64,000 nt of DNA from Nonomuraea jabiensis (lineage in GTDB: Bacteria > Actinomycetota > Actinomycetes > Streptosporangiales > Streptosporangiaceae): NCBI RefSeq assembly GCF_014204795.1, contig NZ_JACHMB010000001.1:7514501-7578500 (forward strand). Reading direction: 5' to 3'. A program made the position numbers and the translations under genes. Under the pieces are notes generated by a model, which saw nothing but the letters and a program-made list of their open reading frames with translations, had not been told where the DNA came from and did no database searches. Positions 16,775 to 26,522 of the stretch are shown here, piece by piece. Within the stretch, counting starts at the first letter, position 1, and every line of letters starts with the position of its first letter.

Positions 16775-18105
16775 AAACCGGCAACCGCACCACGGCTCGT
16801 AGCCCAGGTGCGGCGTCCTCCAGGACGACCGTGCCGCCGTGCGCACGCACGGTCTCCCGTACGATCGCCAGCCCCAGCCCGGCGCCGCCCTCATCACGGC
16901 TGCGCCCGGAGTCCAGCCTGGTGAAGCGGTTGAAGACGCGCTCGCGATCCTGTTCGGGGATGCCGGGCCCGTCGTCGGTCACCGTCAGCACTCCGTCCGC
17001 GGTCAAGGCCACCTCGACCTTGGAAGAGGTGTGGCGTACCGCGTTGTCCATCAGGTTCGTCAGCACCCGGCTCAGGTCGAGGGCGTCGCCGCGCACCACG
17101 ACCGGGTCGCACACCGTCAGGCGCGCCTCGGCGTACCTGTCGACGGTCTGGCGGACCACCTCGTCCAGCTCGACGGGTTCCTGTCTGGCGGGCACGCCGC
17201 CGCGCTCGTCCAGCCTGGCCAGCGCCAGCAGGTCCTCGGCCAGCCTGGACAGCCGCATCGTGTCCTCCAGGACGCCCTCGGCGGTCTCCCGCCAGTCCTG
17301 ACCCTCGGGATGTCCCAGCGCGACCTCGAGCTGCAGCCTGATGCTGGCCAGCGGGCTGCGCAGCTCGTGCGCCGCGTCGGAGACCAGCGCCCGCTGGCGC
17401 TGCTCGGCCTCCTCCAGCCTGGCCAGCATGCCGTTGAGCGTGGTGGCCAGCGAGTACACCTCGTCACGCGACTGCGGCACCGGCAGCCGGCGCGACCTGG
17501 CCGTGTGCGTGATGTCCGCCGCGCCCCTGCGCAGGGCCGCGATCGGGCGCAGCGTGCGGCCGATCATGAGCCAGCTCGCCACCGCGAGCAGCACGATCAG
17601 CGCCGGCGTGCCTACCAGCAGCACCCGTCCGGCCGTGACCAGGCTGGTCTGGATCTCGCTGATGGGCCGGGCCGCGATCACGGTCTGCCCGTGGTCCGCG
17701 CTGAGCACGATCACCCGAAGGAACCCGGGGATCGCGTACGGCCGCCCGTCCAGCACCGTGGCCTGCCCCCGCTTGAGCACCTTGTCCCGGGCCTGGGCGT
17801 CCAGCAGCGGGACCAGCCGGTCGGTGCCGTACGTCACGTGCGTGATGCGCCCGCCGGCATCCACCACCTGCACGATCGTGCCGTCGTGCGTGCTGATCGG
17901 GCTGGTCAGCGTCCCGGCGTCGGCCGCCACGCGCACGGCCTGCGCCGTCTGCCTGGTGGATTCGTCCACCGTGTCCATCAGCGCCCGTTCGAGCACGCTG
18001 ACCAGCACCGACGCCGACACGGCCAGCGCCAGCGCGAGCACCGCGGCGGCCGCCACCGTGAGCCTGAACCGCAGCCCCTGCCGCCGCCACCAGACGAGCG
18101 GGGAG

Positions 18106-18113
<8 letters not shown>
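16767..18113 (-). CDS. Sensor histidine kinase (HAMP/HisKA), MprB-like
   Basis: Encodes 448 residues. An N-terminal helix (about 15-37), an extracytoplasmic sensor of about 120 residues, and a second helix (VLLVGTPALIVLLAVASWLMI) precede a HAMP domain. The H-box is SDAAHELRSPLASI, the N-box NLMDNAVRHT, and the G-boxes DDGPGIPE and GGAGLGLAIV. Its start overlaps the response regulator stop by eight bases, so the pair is coupled. Together with the TGAGA array and the envelope genes beyond, the system probably senses envelope stress; the signal is unknown. Confidence 0.94.
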
Positions 18114-18780
<667 letters not shown>

Positions 18781-18802
18781 GTGGCAATTCTCCTGTTCCC
18801 GC

Positions 18803-18850
18803 CCTGAGACAACGCTGAGAAGGCTGAGAGCCGTCTCAGACAGTCTCAGG
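18803..18850. promoter_or_regulatory. Phased CTGAGA box array, likely response-regulator binding region
   Basis: CTGAGA boxes start at 18804, 18815 and 18824 on the plus strand, and as TCTCAG on the opposite strand at 18833-18839 and 18843-18849. Spacings are 11, 9, 9 and 10 bases, about one helical turn. The outer copies CCTGAGAC and GTCTCAGG form a perfect inverted repeat. TCTCAG repeats are known for mycobacterial MprA sites; the link here is inference. Confidence 0.72.
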
Positions 18851-18907
18851 TCTGCCACAGGATGCATCACGCAGGCTCTGAACATCGACATACCGTTAAG
18901 GAGTGAG

Positions 18908-20080
18908 ATGCGCAGAGGCACGTTCGTGAGGTGGGGAGTGCCGATCGCGGCCGCGGCCGTGATCGGAGCCGCGATCGGCGCCGGCCCCGTCATAGCCGCG
19001 GTGAGCGGCGAGCCCACGCTGCCGGAGCGGTCGGCACAGCAGCTGCTGGCCGACGCGGCGGCGGCGACCGGCAAGGAAGGCGGCATCGCGCCGATGTCCG
19101 GCACGGTGCAGCAGACGGCCTCGCTCGGCCTGCCGGCGCTGCCGCAGACCGGCGAGGCCTCGCCGTTGAGCCTGTTGTCCGGCTCGCACGAGGTGAAGGT
19201 CTGGTACGGCGGCGCCGACAAGGTCCGGGTGGCCCTGCCGACCCAGCTGAACGAGACCAACCTGATCGTGAACGGCGACACGGCCTGGTACTGGGAGAGC
19301 GCCACCAACACGGCCACCAAGCTGACCATCAAGGCGGAGGCCGGGCAGGACAAGCGCGCCCTGCCGACGCCGCGGCCGACCGACGTGACGCCGCAGCAGG
19401 TGGCCGAGCACCTGCTGGCCAACGTCGACCAGCACACGGCGGTCCGCGTGATCAACACCGCCCAGGTGGCGGGCCGGCCGGTCTACCAGCTCGTGCTGGC
19501 GCCCAAGGACGCGGGCTCGCTCGTCCAGGAGATCCGCATCGCGCTCGACGGCGAGACCTACGTCCCGCTGCAGGTGCAGGTGTACGCCAAGGGCTCGGCC
19601 GAGCCGGCGTTCCAGGTCGGGTTCACGCAGGTGACGTTCACGCCGCCGGCGGCCGAGAACTTCACCTTCACCCCGCCCGCGGGCGCCAAGGTGGAGGAGA
19701 AGACCCTCGGGGCCGGCATGGAGCAGGACGTGGCGGCGGATCGCGCCGAGCACGCCAAGGACGTCGCCGAGCGGGCGAAGGTCGTGGGGCAGGGCTGGAC
19801 GAGCGTGGCGGTCGTGCCGTTCTCGCTGTCCGACCTGAAGACCGCGACGCCGTCGGACGGCCCCCAGGGTCCCAGCCACGGCCCGGGCGGGGACGCGGGC
19901 GCCGACCCGAGCGCGCTGATCGACAGCGTGCTGAAGTCCGCCACCCCGGTGAGCGGCACGTGGGGCTCCGGCAAGCTGATCAAGACCAAGCTTGTCACCG
20001 CCCTGCTGACCGACGACGGCCGCCTCCTGGTCGGCGCGGTCACCCCGGAGGAGATCACCAAGGCGGCGGGCACCAAGTGA
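18908..20080 (+). CDS. Secreted LolA/MucB-like envelope protein
   Basis: Encodes 390 residues. A hydrophobic N-terminal segment (VPIAAAAVIGAAIGAGPVIAAV) acts as signal or anchor; no lipobox Cys is present. The body (VKVWYGGADKVRVALPTQL, IVNGDTAWYWES, PLQVQVYAKGS) matches the LolA-fold family of outer-membrane lipoprotein carrier and RseB/MucB-like proteins found beside actinobacterial two-component systems. AAGGAG lies just before ATG 18908. The GTGA stop/start overlap with the next gene makes an operon with the ABC exporter. It may bind lipid or report envelope state. Confidence 0.87.
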   Translation: MRRGTFVRWGVPIAAAAVIGAAIGAGPVIAAVSGEPTLPERSAQQLLADAAAATGKEGGIAPMSGTVQQTASLGLPALPQTGEASPLSLLSGSHEVKVWYGGADKVRVALPTQLNETNLIVNGDTAWYWESATNTATKLTIKAEAGQDKRALPTPRPTDVTPQQVAEHLLANVDQHTAVRVINTAQVAGRPVYQLVLAPKDAGSLVQEIRIALDGETYVPLQVQVYAKGSAEPAFQVGFTQVTFTPPAAENFTFTPPAGAKVEEKTLGAGMEQDVAADRAEHAKDVAERAKVVGQGWTSVAVVPFSLSDLKTATPSDGPQGPSHGPGGDAGADPSALIDSVLKSATPVSGTWGSGKLIKTKLVTALLTDDGRLLVGAVTPEEITKAAGTK

Positions 20081-21063
20081 CCGCCGTCACGCAGGAAGCA
20101 GGGGCGCCCTCCGGGGCGGCCCTGCCCCCGGGGATGGACGCGGGGGAGTTCGCGATCGTCACGGAGGGCCTGACCAAGCGCTTCCGCGGCGGCCAGGTCG
20201 CCGTGGACACGCTCGACCTGGCCGTGCCGCGCGGCTCGGTGTTCGGCTTCCTGGGGCCGAACGGCTCGGGCAAGACCACCACGATCCGCATGCTGCTCGG
20301 CCTGGTCGCGCCGACGTCGGGTGGATACTCCGTGCTCGGCCTGCCCCAGGCCCAGGCCCTGCCCAAGGTGGGGGCGCTGGTCGAGGGGCCGGCCTTCTAC
20401 CCGTACCTGTCGGGCGTGGCCAACCTGATGCGCTTCGACTCCGCCGACCCGACCGCGCCCCGCGCGAGCGCGAAGCGGCGCATCGCCGAGGCGCTCGACC
20501 GCGTGGGCCTGTCGGCCGCGGCAGGCAAGCGCTTCCGCAACTACTCGCTCGGCATGCGCCAGCGCCTGGCCATCGCCGCCGCCCTGCTGGGGCCGCGCGA
20601 GCTGCTCATCCTGGACGAGCCCACCAACGGGCTCGACCCGCAGGGCACGCGCGAGGTCCGCGCGCTGGTCAAGGAGATCGCCGCCGAGGGCACCACGGTC
20701 TTCGTCTCCTCCCACCTGCTGGCGGAGGTGGAGCAGATGTGCACGCACGCCGCGATCATGCGTACCGGCAGGCTCGTGGCGCAGGGCACGATCGCCTCGC
20801 TCAACGGCGGGCTCGTGACGCGCATCCGGGTGGAGACGCCGGACGCGGCGGACGCCGCGCGGGTGCTCGGCACGCTCGGCCTCGCCGACGTGCTGACCTC
20901 GGACGGGGCGGTCACGGCGGAGCTCGGCGGCCACGCGCCGGAGCGGGTCAACGCCGCGCTGGTGGGGGAGGGCGTGGCCGTTCGCGGGCTGGCCGTGGTG
21001 CGGCCGAGCCTGGAGGACGTGTTCGTGGGACTGACAGGGGAGGGCTTCGATGTCGACGGCTGA
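20077..21063 (+). CDS. ABC transporter ATP-binding subunit
   Basis: Encodes 328 residues. After a 27-residue leader come Walker A GPNGSGKTTT, Q-loop region LVEGPAFY, signature YSLGMRQRL (a common LSGGQ variant in this class), Walker B LLILDEPTNGLD and switch SSHLLAEVEQ. The class resembles bacitracin/lantibiotic-type BcrA ATPases. GTG 20077 overlaps the previous stop, and the 3' end overlaps the permease by 14 bases. Operon context ties it to the LolA-like protein and the two-component system. Confidence 0.93.
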   Translation: MTAVTQEAGAPSGAALPPGMDAGEFAIVTEGLTKRFRGGQVAVDTLDLAVPRGSVFGFLGPNGSGKTTTIRMLLGLVAPTSGGYSVLGLPQAQALPKVGALVEGPAFYPYLSGVANLMRFDSADPTAPRASAKRRIAEALDRVGLSAAAGKRFRNYSLGMRQRLAIAAALLGPRELLILDEPTNGLDPQGTREVRALVKEIAAEGTTVFVSSHLLAEVEQMCTHAAIMRTGRLVAQGTIASLNGGLVTRIRVETPDAADAARVLGTLGLADVLTSDGAVTAELGGHAPERVNAALVGEGVAVRGLAVVRPSLEDVFVGLTGEGFDVDG

Positions 21064-22075
21064 GTCGATGGCTGAGACGGCGGGGACCCTGGGGTCCGCC
21101 GTCGGGACGACGGGGGCCTCAGGTTCGGCGGCCGAGACCCAGGAGGAGCGCCGCACGCCCGGGCTGGTGCCCGTCGCGGAGTCCATGCGCACCACGGAGC
21201 GCACCACCGAACGCCGCCCGCCGGAGCCGTCCGCTCCGGGTCCCGCCCCCGCGGCGGGAAGGGCGTGGGCGTTCTGGCGGCTGCTCGGCTCCGAGCTGGG
21301 CCTGACGTTCCGCAGGCCGCGCAACCTGACGATGCTGGCCGTGCTCGGCGTCGTGCCGATCGTCATCGGCGTGGCGCTGCGGCTCGTCGCCTCCGAGGAG
21401 GGGATGGGCGGGATCGTCCAGGACGTCGTGGGCAACAGCCTGATGCTGACGTTCGTGTCGTTCTCGTTCCTGGTGCTGCTGCTGATGCCGGTCGCCGTCA
21501 GCGTCGTGGCCGGCGACTCGATCGCGGGCGAGGCCGGGGCGGGGACCCTGCGCTACCTGCTGGCCGCCCCGGCGGGGCGCACCCGGCTGCTGCTGGTCAA
21601 GTACCTCAACGCGGTCGTCTTCGCGTACGCGGTCACCGCGGTGGTGGCCCTGACGGCGCTGGTGACGGGCCTGATCCTCTTCCCGGCCGGGGACGTGACG
21701 CTCCTGTCCGGCAGCACGATCTCGATGGCCGACGGGCTGCTGCGCATCCTCATCGCCGTCGGGTACGTCGGCGCCGGGATGGCCGCCCTGGCCGCGGTCG
21801 CGCTGGCGCTGTCGACGTTCACCGAGGTGTCCATCGGGGCCATCGCGGCCACCATGGTGCTGGTCATCGTCTGCCAGGTGCTCCGGGCGATCCCCGAGCT
21901 GGGCTCGATCACGCCCTACCTGCTGCCGTCCAAGTTCACGAACTTCGACGCCGTGCTGCGCAGCCCGATCGACTTCGGGAGCCTGCGGGACGGGCTGCTG
22001 GCGTTCGGGGCGTACATCGTGCTGTTCGGCTCGATCGCCTGGGCGCGCTTCTCCGGCAAGGACATCACCTCCTGA
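21050..22075 (+). CDS. ABC-2 type transporter permease
   Basis: Encodes 341 residues. A Ser/Thr/Pro-rich cytoplasmic N-terminus of about 65 residues precedes six hydrophobic segments typical of ABC-2 permeases, with the motif GDSIAGEAGAGTLRYLLAAP between helices two and three. Partner of the preceding ATPase, whose gene it overlaps. The long N-terminal extension is unusual for the family. The substrate is unknown; the BcrAB-like architecture allows export of a lipid or peptide antibiotic. Confidence 0.92.
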   Translation: MSTAESMAETAGTLGSAVGTTGASGSAAETQEERRTPGLVPVAESMRTTERTTERRPPEPSAPGPAPAAGRAWAFWRLLGSELGLTFRRPRNLTMLAVLGVVPIVIGVALRLVASEEGMGGIVQDVVGNSLMLTFVSFSFLVLLLMPVAVSVVAGDSIAGEAGAGTLRYLLAAPAGRTRLLLVKYLNAVVFAYAVTAVVALTALVTGLILFPAGDVTLLSGSTISMADGLLRILIAVGYVGAGMAALAAVALALSTFTEVSIGAIAATMVLVIVCQVLRAIPELGSITPYLLPSKFTNFDAVLRSPIDFGSLRDGLLAFGAYIVLFGSIAWARFSGKDITS

Positions 22076-22083
22076 CAGCCCGA

Positions 22084-22111
22084 GCGCCCCGACCGCGGAC
22101 GGCCGGGGCGC
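22084..22111. terminator. Hairpin between convergent permease and ycnI-like genes
   Basis: GCGCCCCG (22084-22091) pairs with CGGGGCGC (22104-22111), loop 12 bases, between two convergent stops. It probably ends transcription from both sides. Confidence 0.6.
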
Positions 22112-22144
22112 GGGACGCCGTGGAGGTCGTGGACGCCGTGGACG

Positions 22145-22867
22145 TCAGGCGGTGGGACGGCGGCGCAGGCCGAGCGCGCCGATCACGACGCCGATGACGC
22201 CCACCACGAGCCCGGCGCCGCCGAGCAGGCGGGCGGTGCCGTCGGAGGCCGACGTGGCCGCGGCCACCGGCGCCACCGAGGGAGCGGCGGCGGCCGGAGC
22301 GGCCGACGCCGAGGCCGTGCCGTGCTTGTCGCCCCCGCTCGCGGGGACCAGCTTGAGCGTCGGGGCGGGGTGCTCCGCCTCGGTCCCGTCCGTCTTGGGC
22401 GCGTCCGACCAGTCCACCACCTCACCCCCCGAGTACGTCTGCTTCGTCGGGAACACCAGCGAGTCCGTGTCCTTGGGCAACTGCCCCATGGACACCTCGA
22501 ACTCCTGGAACTCGCCCGGGTTGATCTTGCCGCCGGACCACACGATCTTGGTCACGGCCTCTTCGAGGTCGCCGTACTCGGTCTTGACCGGCTTGGGCAG
22601 CTTGCCCTGGGTGACCTTGACGTCCCAGCCCGGCAGGGGCTTGACCGACACGAACGCCAGCGGATGGTCGGTGGGGAAGGAGACCTCGATCTTGGTGGTC
22701 GAGGCGTCGTCGCGCTCGTTCGGCACCCGGAACGCGACCTTGGTGAATCCGCCCTGCTCGGCGGTGCCCGGCTGGATGGTGACGTGGGCCAGTGCCGGGA
22801 TGGCGAGGCCGACGGTGAGGGCGGTGGCGGCGGCGAGCACGGTCGCCGCACGGCGTACGAAGGACAT
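22145..22867 (-). CDS. YcnI-like (DUF1775) copper-associated secreted protein
   Basis: Encodes 240 residues. A signal peptide ends at PALA, so the mature protein begins with His (HVTIQPGTAEQGG), the residue that binds copper in YcnI proteins. The DUF1775 domain continues with RVPNERDD and FEVSMGQLP. A Ser/Pro/Ala linker and a C-terminal membrane helix (GAGLVVGVIGVVIGALGLRRRP) anchor it outside the membrane. YcnI works in copper handling, often with CopCD-type partners. Second gene of a two-gene unit with the membrane protein upstream, 48 bases apart. Confidence 0.9.
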   Translation of the reverse strand: MSFVRRAATVLAAATALTVGLAIPALAHVTIQPGTAEQGGFTKVAFRVPNERDDASTTKIEVSFPTDHPLAFVSVKPLPGWDVKVTQGKLPKPVKTEYGDLEEAVTKIVWSGGKINPGEFQEFEVSMGQLPKDTDSLVFPTKQTYSGGEVVDWSDAPKTDGTEAEHPAPTLKLVPASGGDKHGTASASAAPAAAAPSVAPVAAATSASDGTARLLGGAGLVVGVIGVVIGALGLRRRPTA

Positions 22868-22915
22868 GCGAGAACTCCACTTGGTGAACGGGGATGAACA
22901 AGGGGTGTCAGACGG

Positions 22916-23485
22916 TCAGGCGGGAAGTGGAGGACCACGCCTGGCCACGCAGAGCCGGAACTCCGGCTGGAGCGGGACGACCCTCGCCCGGACGATCGGC
23001 GCGGCGGGCCGCGCGAACGGCGGCACGGCGACCGCCGGGAGCAGCATGAGACGGCGGCCGACGAGGCGCAGCAGCGACCAGAGCGCGGCCTCGCCGCGCG
23101 CCAGCCACAGGCCCGTGATCAGCGTGGCCGTCACGTGCGTGAGCAGCATCCCGGTGTTGACCGCCAGGCCGCCCTGGCCGTGGCCGTGCGCCGCGGCTCC
23201 CAGCTCGAACAGGCCGCGCACGGAGAAGTAGGCGGCGCCGTCGCCCGCGAACAGCTCGTGCAGCGCCAGCTGCGCCCCCACCAGCACGACGTTGATCGTC
23301 GCCGCGGAGCGCTCCCTGCCGCACAGCGCCAGCCCCAGCGCGGACACGCCCGCGAGCCCCAGGCCGGCGACCCATGGCGCGGGCGCCGAACCGCCGCCCA
23401 GCACGTGGGCGAAGGCGGCGAGAGCCACGCAGACGGCGGCGAAGGCGGCCGTCCGCGCGAGCCTGAGGGGAAGGTGCGCACGCAT
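22916..23485 (-). CDS. Polytopic membrane protein next to ycnI, unknown function
   Basis: Encodes 189 residues with about four hydrophobic segments (LARTAAFAAVCVALAAFA; VAGLGLAGVSALGLAL; INVVLVGAQLALHELF; TGMLLTHVTATLITGLWL). A His-rich loop HGHGQGG and several His in helices could bind metal. It precedes the YcnI gene in the same direction, so a role in copper uptake or sensing is plausible but unproven. I chose ATG 23485 (MRAHLPLRLARTAAF); an earlier ATG at 23521 is possible. Confidence 0.72.
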   Translation of the reverse strand: MRAHLPLRLARTAAFAAVCVALAAFAHVLGGGSAPAPWVAGLGLAGVSALGLALCGRERSAATINVVLVGAQLALHELFAGDGAAYFSVRGLFELGAAAHGHGQGGLAVNTGMLLTHVTATLITGLWLARGEAALWSLLRLVGRRLMLLPAVAVPPFARPAAPIVRARVVPLQPEFRLCVARRGPPLPA

Positions 23486-23605
23486 GGGTGTGCCCCATGC
23501 TCTCACGGGGCAGTGAGTCATGAGACCCGAAGTCCGAACGTGCACATTGGCTGGTCCAAAACGGGCATTTAGGGCTAGGGTCGTGCCGACCGCGTTGACA
23601 TCGAG

Positions 23606-24088
23606 GTGAGAACGTTGCGGCACTTAGGTGGTTTCCTCATCGGGCTGGTGGTGACGGCGGCCGTGCTGGCGGGTGGCGGCTGGGCCGTCCAGCAGGCCGT
23701 CGGCAACGCCGCGGCGACGCCACCGGACAACCAGAAGATGTGGATCGCGCTGGGTGCGATGGCCGCCGTCGGGCTGGTCGTCGGGCTGGTGGTGGCGGGC
23801 CGGATCTCGCCCATGGCGACGTTCGTGCCGTCGATGGTCCTGCTGGCCTGGACGGTCGTGTACGCACTCGACGTGAACAGGGCGATCTCCCTCATCCCGA
23901 GCGCCCCGTCGGTCAACCAGATCATCCTGGACGCCGGCCTCGGCGCCAAGACCCTGCTCACGTCGGGCGTGCTCGCCCTGCTCGGCGTGGCGCTGTTCAT
24001 CCCCGTGCTGATGCCGTCGCGCTGGTCACGCCAGTACGACGACGTCGACGAGGACTACGAGGCCACGCCGGAGGGCAGCTACTACTGA
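23606..24088 (+). CDS. Actinobacterial membrane protein, unknown function
   Basis: Encodes 160 residues with four hydrophobic segments and an acidic, Tyr-containing C-terminal tail (QYDDVDEDYEATPEGSYY). No known motif. The start may be GTG 23606, or TTG 23615, which has GAGGTGAG at a better distance. It ends inside the last codons of the convergent ABC ATPase gene (7-base overlap). Divergent from the YcnI-linked membrane protein. Confidence 0.7.
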   Translation: MRTLRHLGGFLIGLVVTAAVLAGGGWAVQQAVGNAAATPPDNQKMWIALGAMAAVGLVVGLVVAGRISPMATFVPSMVLLAWTVVYALDVNRAISLIPSAPSVNQIILDAGLGAKTLLTSGVLALLGVALFIPVLMPSRWSRQYDDVDEDYEATPEGSYY

Positions 24089-24828
24089 GCTGTACCTGTA
24101 TAGAGGCGGGTCACCACGTCCTCGATGCTCGACTGGCCGGGAGAGGTGGCCATCAGGTCGTCGAGCGTGCCGTCGAAGGCCAGCCGCCCGTGGTCGATCA
24201 CCATGACCCGGCGGCACAGGCGCTCGATGTCGCCGAGGTCGTGCGTGGTCAGCAGCACGGTCGTGCCGCGCTCGGCGTTGACCCGCTGCAGGAACTCCCT
24301 GATGCCGGCCTTGCTGACCACGTCCAGCCCGATCGTCGGCTCGTCCAGCACCAGCACGTCGGGCGCGTGCAGCAGCGCCGCCGCGAGGTCGCCCCGCATG
24401 CGCTGGCCCAGGCTGAGCTGGCGCACCGGCGTGCGCAGGAACTCGCCCAGGTCGAGCGTCTCGGTCAGCTCGCCGAGCCGCGACCTGAACGTGACCCGGT
24501 CCACCCTGTACAGGTGGCGGATCAGCTCGAAGCTGTCGGCGAGCGGCAGGTCCCACCACAGCGTCGTCCGCTGCCCGAACACCACCCCGATCCGCCGCGC
24601 CAGCGACGTGCGGCGGCGCGACGGGTCGAGCCCGGCCACCCGGACCCGGCCGGACGTCGGCGTGAGGATGCCGCAGAGCATCTTGATGGTGGTGGACTTG
24701 CCGGCCCCGTTGGGTCCGAGGTAGCCGACGAACTCTCCCGCCGACACGGTGAACGACAGGTCGCTCACGGCGTGGACGACATTCCTCTTGATCCTGAACG
24801 AGCGTCCGGCCCGGTCAAGTTCGATCAT
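24082..24828 (-). CDS. ABC exporter ATP-binding subunit (two-permease type)
   Basis: Encodes 248 residues. Walker A is LGPNGAGKSTT, the Q-loop segment GVVFGQRTTLWWDLP is typical of ATPases paired with two ABC2_membrane_6 permeases, the signature is LSLGQRMRG, Walker B DVLVLDEPTIGLD and the switch TTHDLGDIE. I chose ATG 24828 (MIELDRAG); longer frames upstream are shadows of the permease gene. Last gene of a three-gene operon read right to left. Confidence 0.93.
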   Translation of the reverse strand: MIELDRAGRSFRIKRNVVHAVSDLSFTVSAGEFVGYLGPNGAGKSTTIKMLCGILTPTSGRVRVAGLDPSRRRTSLARRIGVVFGQRTTLWWDLPLADSFELIRHLYRVDRVTFRSRLGELTETLDLGEFLRTPVRQLSLGQRMRGDLAAALLHAPDVLVLDEPTIGLDVVSKAGIREFLQRVNAERGTTVLLTTHDLGDIERLCRRVMVIDHGRLAFDGTLDDLMATSPGQSSIEDVVTRLYTGTAQ

Positions 24829-24830
24829 CC

Positions 24831-25619
24831 TCAACTCCCCGTGGATCGGTAGTGCCTGATGCCCTGCCGCCAGGCCAGACCGGCCAGCAGGGCGAGGACC
24901 AGCGCGGCGACCGGCGTGGCGAACCGCAGGAGCTCCGGCGTGCCGAACGGGTCGTCCCTGCCCAGCACGTACAGGCCGGGCTGCCAGTTGACGAAGGCCA
25001 GCGGGAGCACATAGGTCACGCCCCTGACCAGGTCGCGGCCGTAGATGCTGAGCGGGTACTGGCTGAGCTGGTTGCTGCCGTAGGTCAAGGCGTTGGACAC
25101 CTCGGGGGCGTCGGTCAGCACGAACTGGACCGCGCCGCCGAGCGTCCAGAGCGCCGCGAAGATGACGATCCCGGTGACCAGCATGACGGGGATCATCCAG
25201 GCGCGGCGCCAGTCGAGGTCGAGCGCGGCGACGCCGTAGCCGAGCACGACGCACGCCTGCAGGATCCGGCCCACCCTGGCGGGCACGAACCGGTCGGTGG
25301 CGAGCTGGATCCACGGGCTGACCGGCCTGGTCAGGAACGTGTCGAGGGTGCCCGCCTTGATGTGCTGGCTGATCCGGTCGATGTTGCTGACGAACGTGTC
25401 GCAGATGGCGAACGACACGCCGGCGGCGCCGTACAGGAAGAGGACCTCGTCACGGGAGAAGCCCGCGAGCGTGGTGGTGTTGGCGAAGACGATCAGGATC
25501 ACGGCGACGTCCAGCGCGGAGGTGAGGACGCCGAACAGGGTCATCAGCGCGAACGACACCGGGTACGCCGCCGCGGCCCTGGTCCAGGTCCACAGCAGCA
25601 GGAAGTAGGTCCTAACCAC
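24831..25619 (-). CDS. ABC-2 family permease (ABC2_membrane_6), second
   Basis: Encodes 262 residues, six hydrophobic segments. The segment ISQHIKAGTLDTFLTRPVSP between helices two and three is the family signature. It lies two bases before the ATPase start and overlaps the first permease by eight bases, so the operon is tightly coupled. With its partner it probably forms a heterodimeric channel; the substrate is unknown. Confidence 0.9.
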   Translation of the reverse strand: MVRTYFLLLWTWTRAAAAYPVSFALMTLFGVLTSALDVAVILIVFANTTTLAGFSRDEVLFLYGAAGVSFAICDTFVSNIDRISQHIKAGTLDTFLTRPVSPWIQLATDRFVPARVGRILQACVVLGYGVAALDLDWRRAWMIPVMLVTGIVIFAALWTLGGAVQFVLTDAPEVSNALTYGSNQLSQYPLSIYGRDLVRGVTYVLPLAFVNWQPGLYVLGRDDPFGTPELLRFATPVAALVLALLAGLAWRQGIRHYRSTGS

Positions 25620-26397
25620 CCTGGATCACCACCTTGCGGCGGATCGCCATGGTGCCGAGCGCGCCCAGGCCGAGCAGGATCGCGGCCCAGAGCGCCTGGA
25701 ACGCGAGCGTCTCCAGGACCGGGGCCTTGCCCAGGTAGAGGTCGGTCGGGAGCTGGACCATGGCCGCCCAGGGCAGCACCATGACCAGGTCGCCGAACCA
25801 GCCGGGGAACAGGTGCAGCGGCACCATCATCCCGGAGAAGAACGTCGTCAGGAGCATCGACACGACCGCGACGCCGCGGTCGTCGAGGAGCCAGCAGACC
25901 GACAGCGCCACCAGGTAGCGCCAGCCGAAGCTGACCACCACCGCGACGGCGAAGCCGGCCAGGAACGACAGCCACTGCCCGGGTTCGGCGGGGACCCTGA
26001 TGCCGAACACCACCGCGCCGACCAGCATGGGCGGGATGCCGCGGACCAGGAACAGGTAGGCGGCCCTGCCCAGGTCCTCGGCCAGCGTCCAGAGCTGGAG
26101 CGAGGCGGGCCGGACCAGATCGAGCGCGATGTCGCCGCTGCGGATGCGCTCGGGAAGTCCGAGCCCGCCCCCGAACAGCTGCATCGGGCCGATGAACGCC
26201 TGGGTGATGAAGCAGAACGTCACGGCGTCGGTCACGTCGTAGCCGGCCAGCCCGGGGCGGGCCTGCCAGAGCGCGATGAGGATGTAGGCGCGAAGGATGC
26301 CGAAGACGCTGTTGGTGAAAGCGCCGGCGATCGCGGCCCAGACGTAGGTGGCGTGCTTGCGGAAGCCGTACCGGACAAGCCGGGCATAGAGGGGTAT
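25612..26397 (-). CDS. ABC-2 family permease (ABC2_membrane_6), first, apparent ATA start
   Basis: Encodes 261 residues if read from ATA 26397 (IPLYARLVRYGFRKHATYVW). Six hydrophobic segments and the signature RIRSGDIALDLVRPAS match the family. A GGAGG site lies exactly nine bases before ATA (complement of 26407-26411), and homologues of this family begin with residues like MRLYAR at this spot. No ATG, GTG or TTG occurs in frame between this point and the N-terminal helix. Upstream in-frame starts (for example TTG 26514) would add about 39 residues unlike the family. ATA initiation is rare but fits best. First gene of the exporter operon. Confidence 0.82.
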   Translation of the reverse strand: MPLYARLVRYGFRKHATYVWAAIAGAFTNSVFGILRAYILIALWQARPGLAGYDVTDAVTFCFITQAFIGPMQLFGGGLGLPERIRSGDIALDLVRPASLQLWTLAEDLGRAAYLFLVRGIPPMLVGAVVFGIRVPAEPGQWLSFLAGFAVAVVVSFGWRYLVALSVCWLLDDRGVAVVSMLLTTFFSGMMVPLHLFPGWFGDLVMVLPWAAMVQLPTDLYLGKAPVLETLAFQALWAAILLGLGALGTMAIRRKVVIQGG

Positions 26398-26522
26398 GGT
26401 TTTGCACCTCCGGAGGGTGATAACACGGTGACCAACCGTGTTCGGACCCGCGCACGGGTCTGCCGATGGAAAGCATGGAATTATGCGTCGCGGGCCGGGG
26501 GCCCCGCAACGCAATTAATCGC

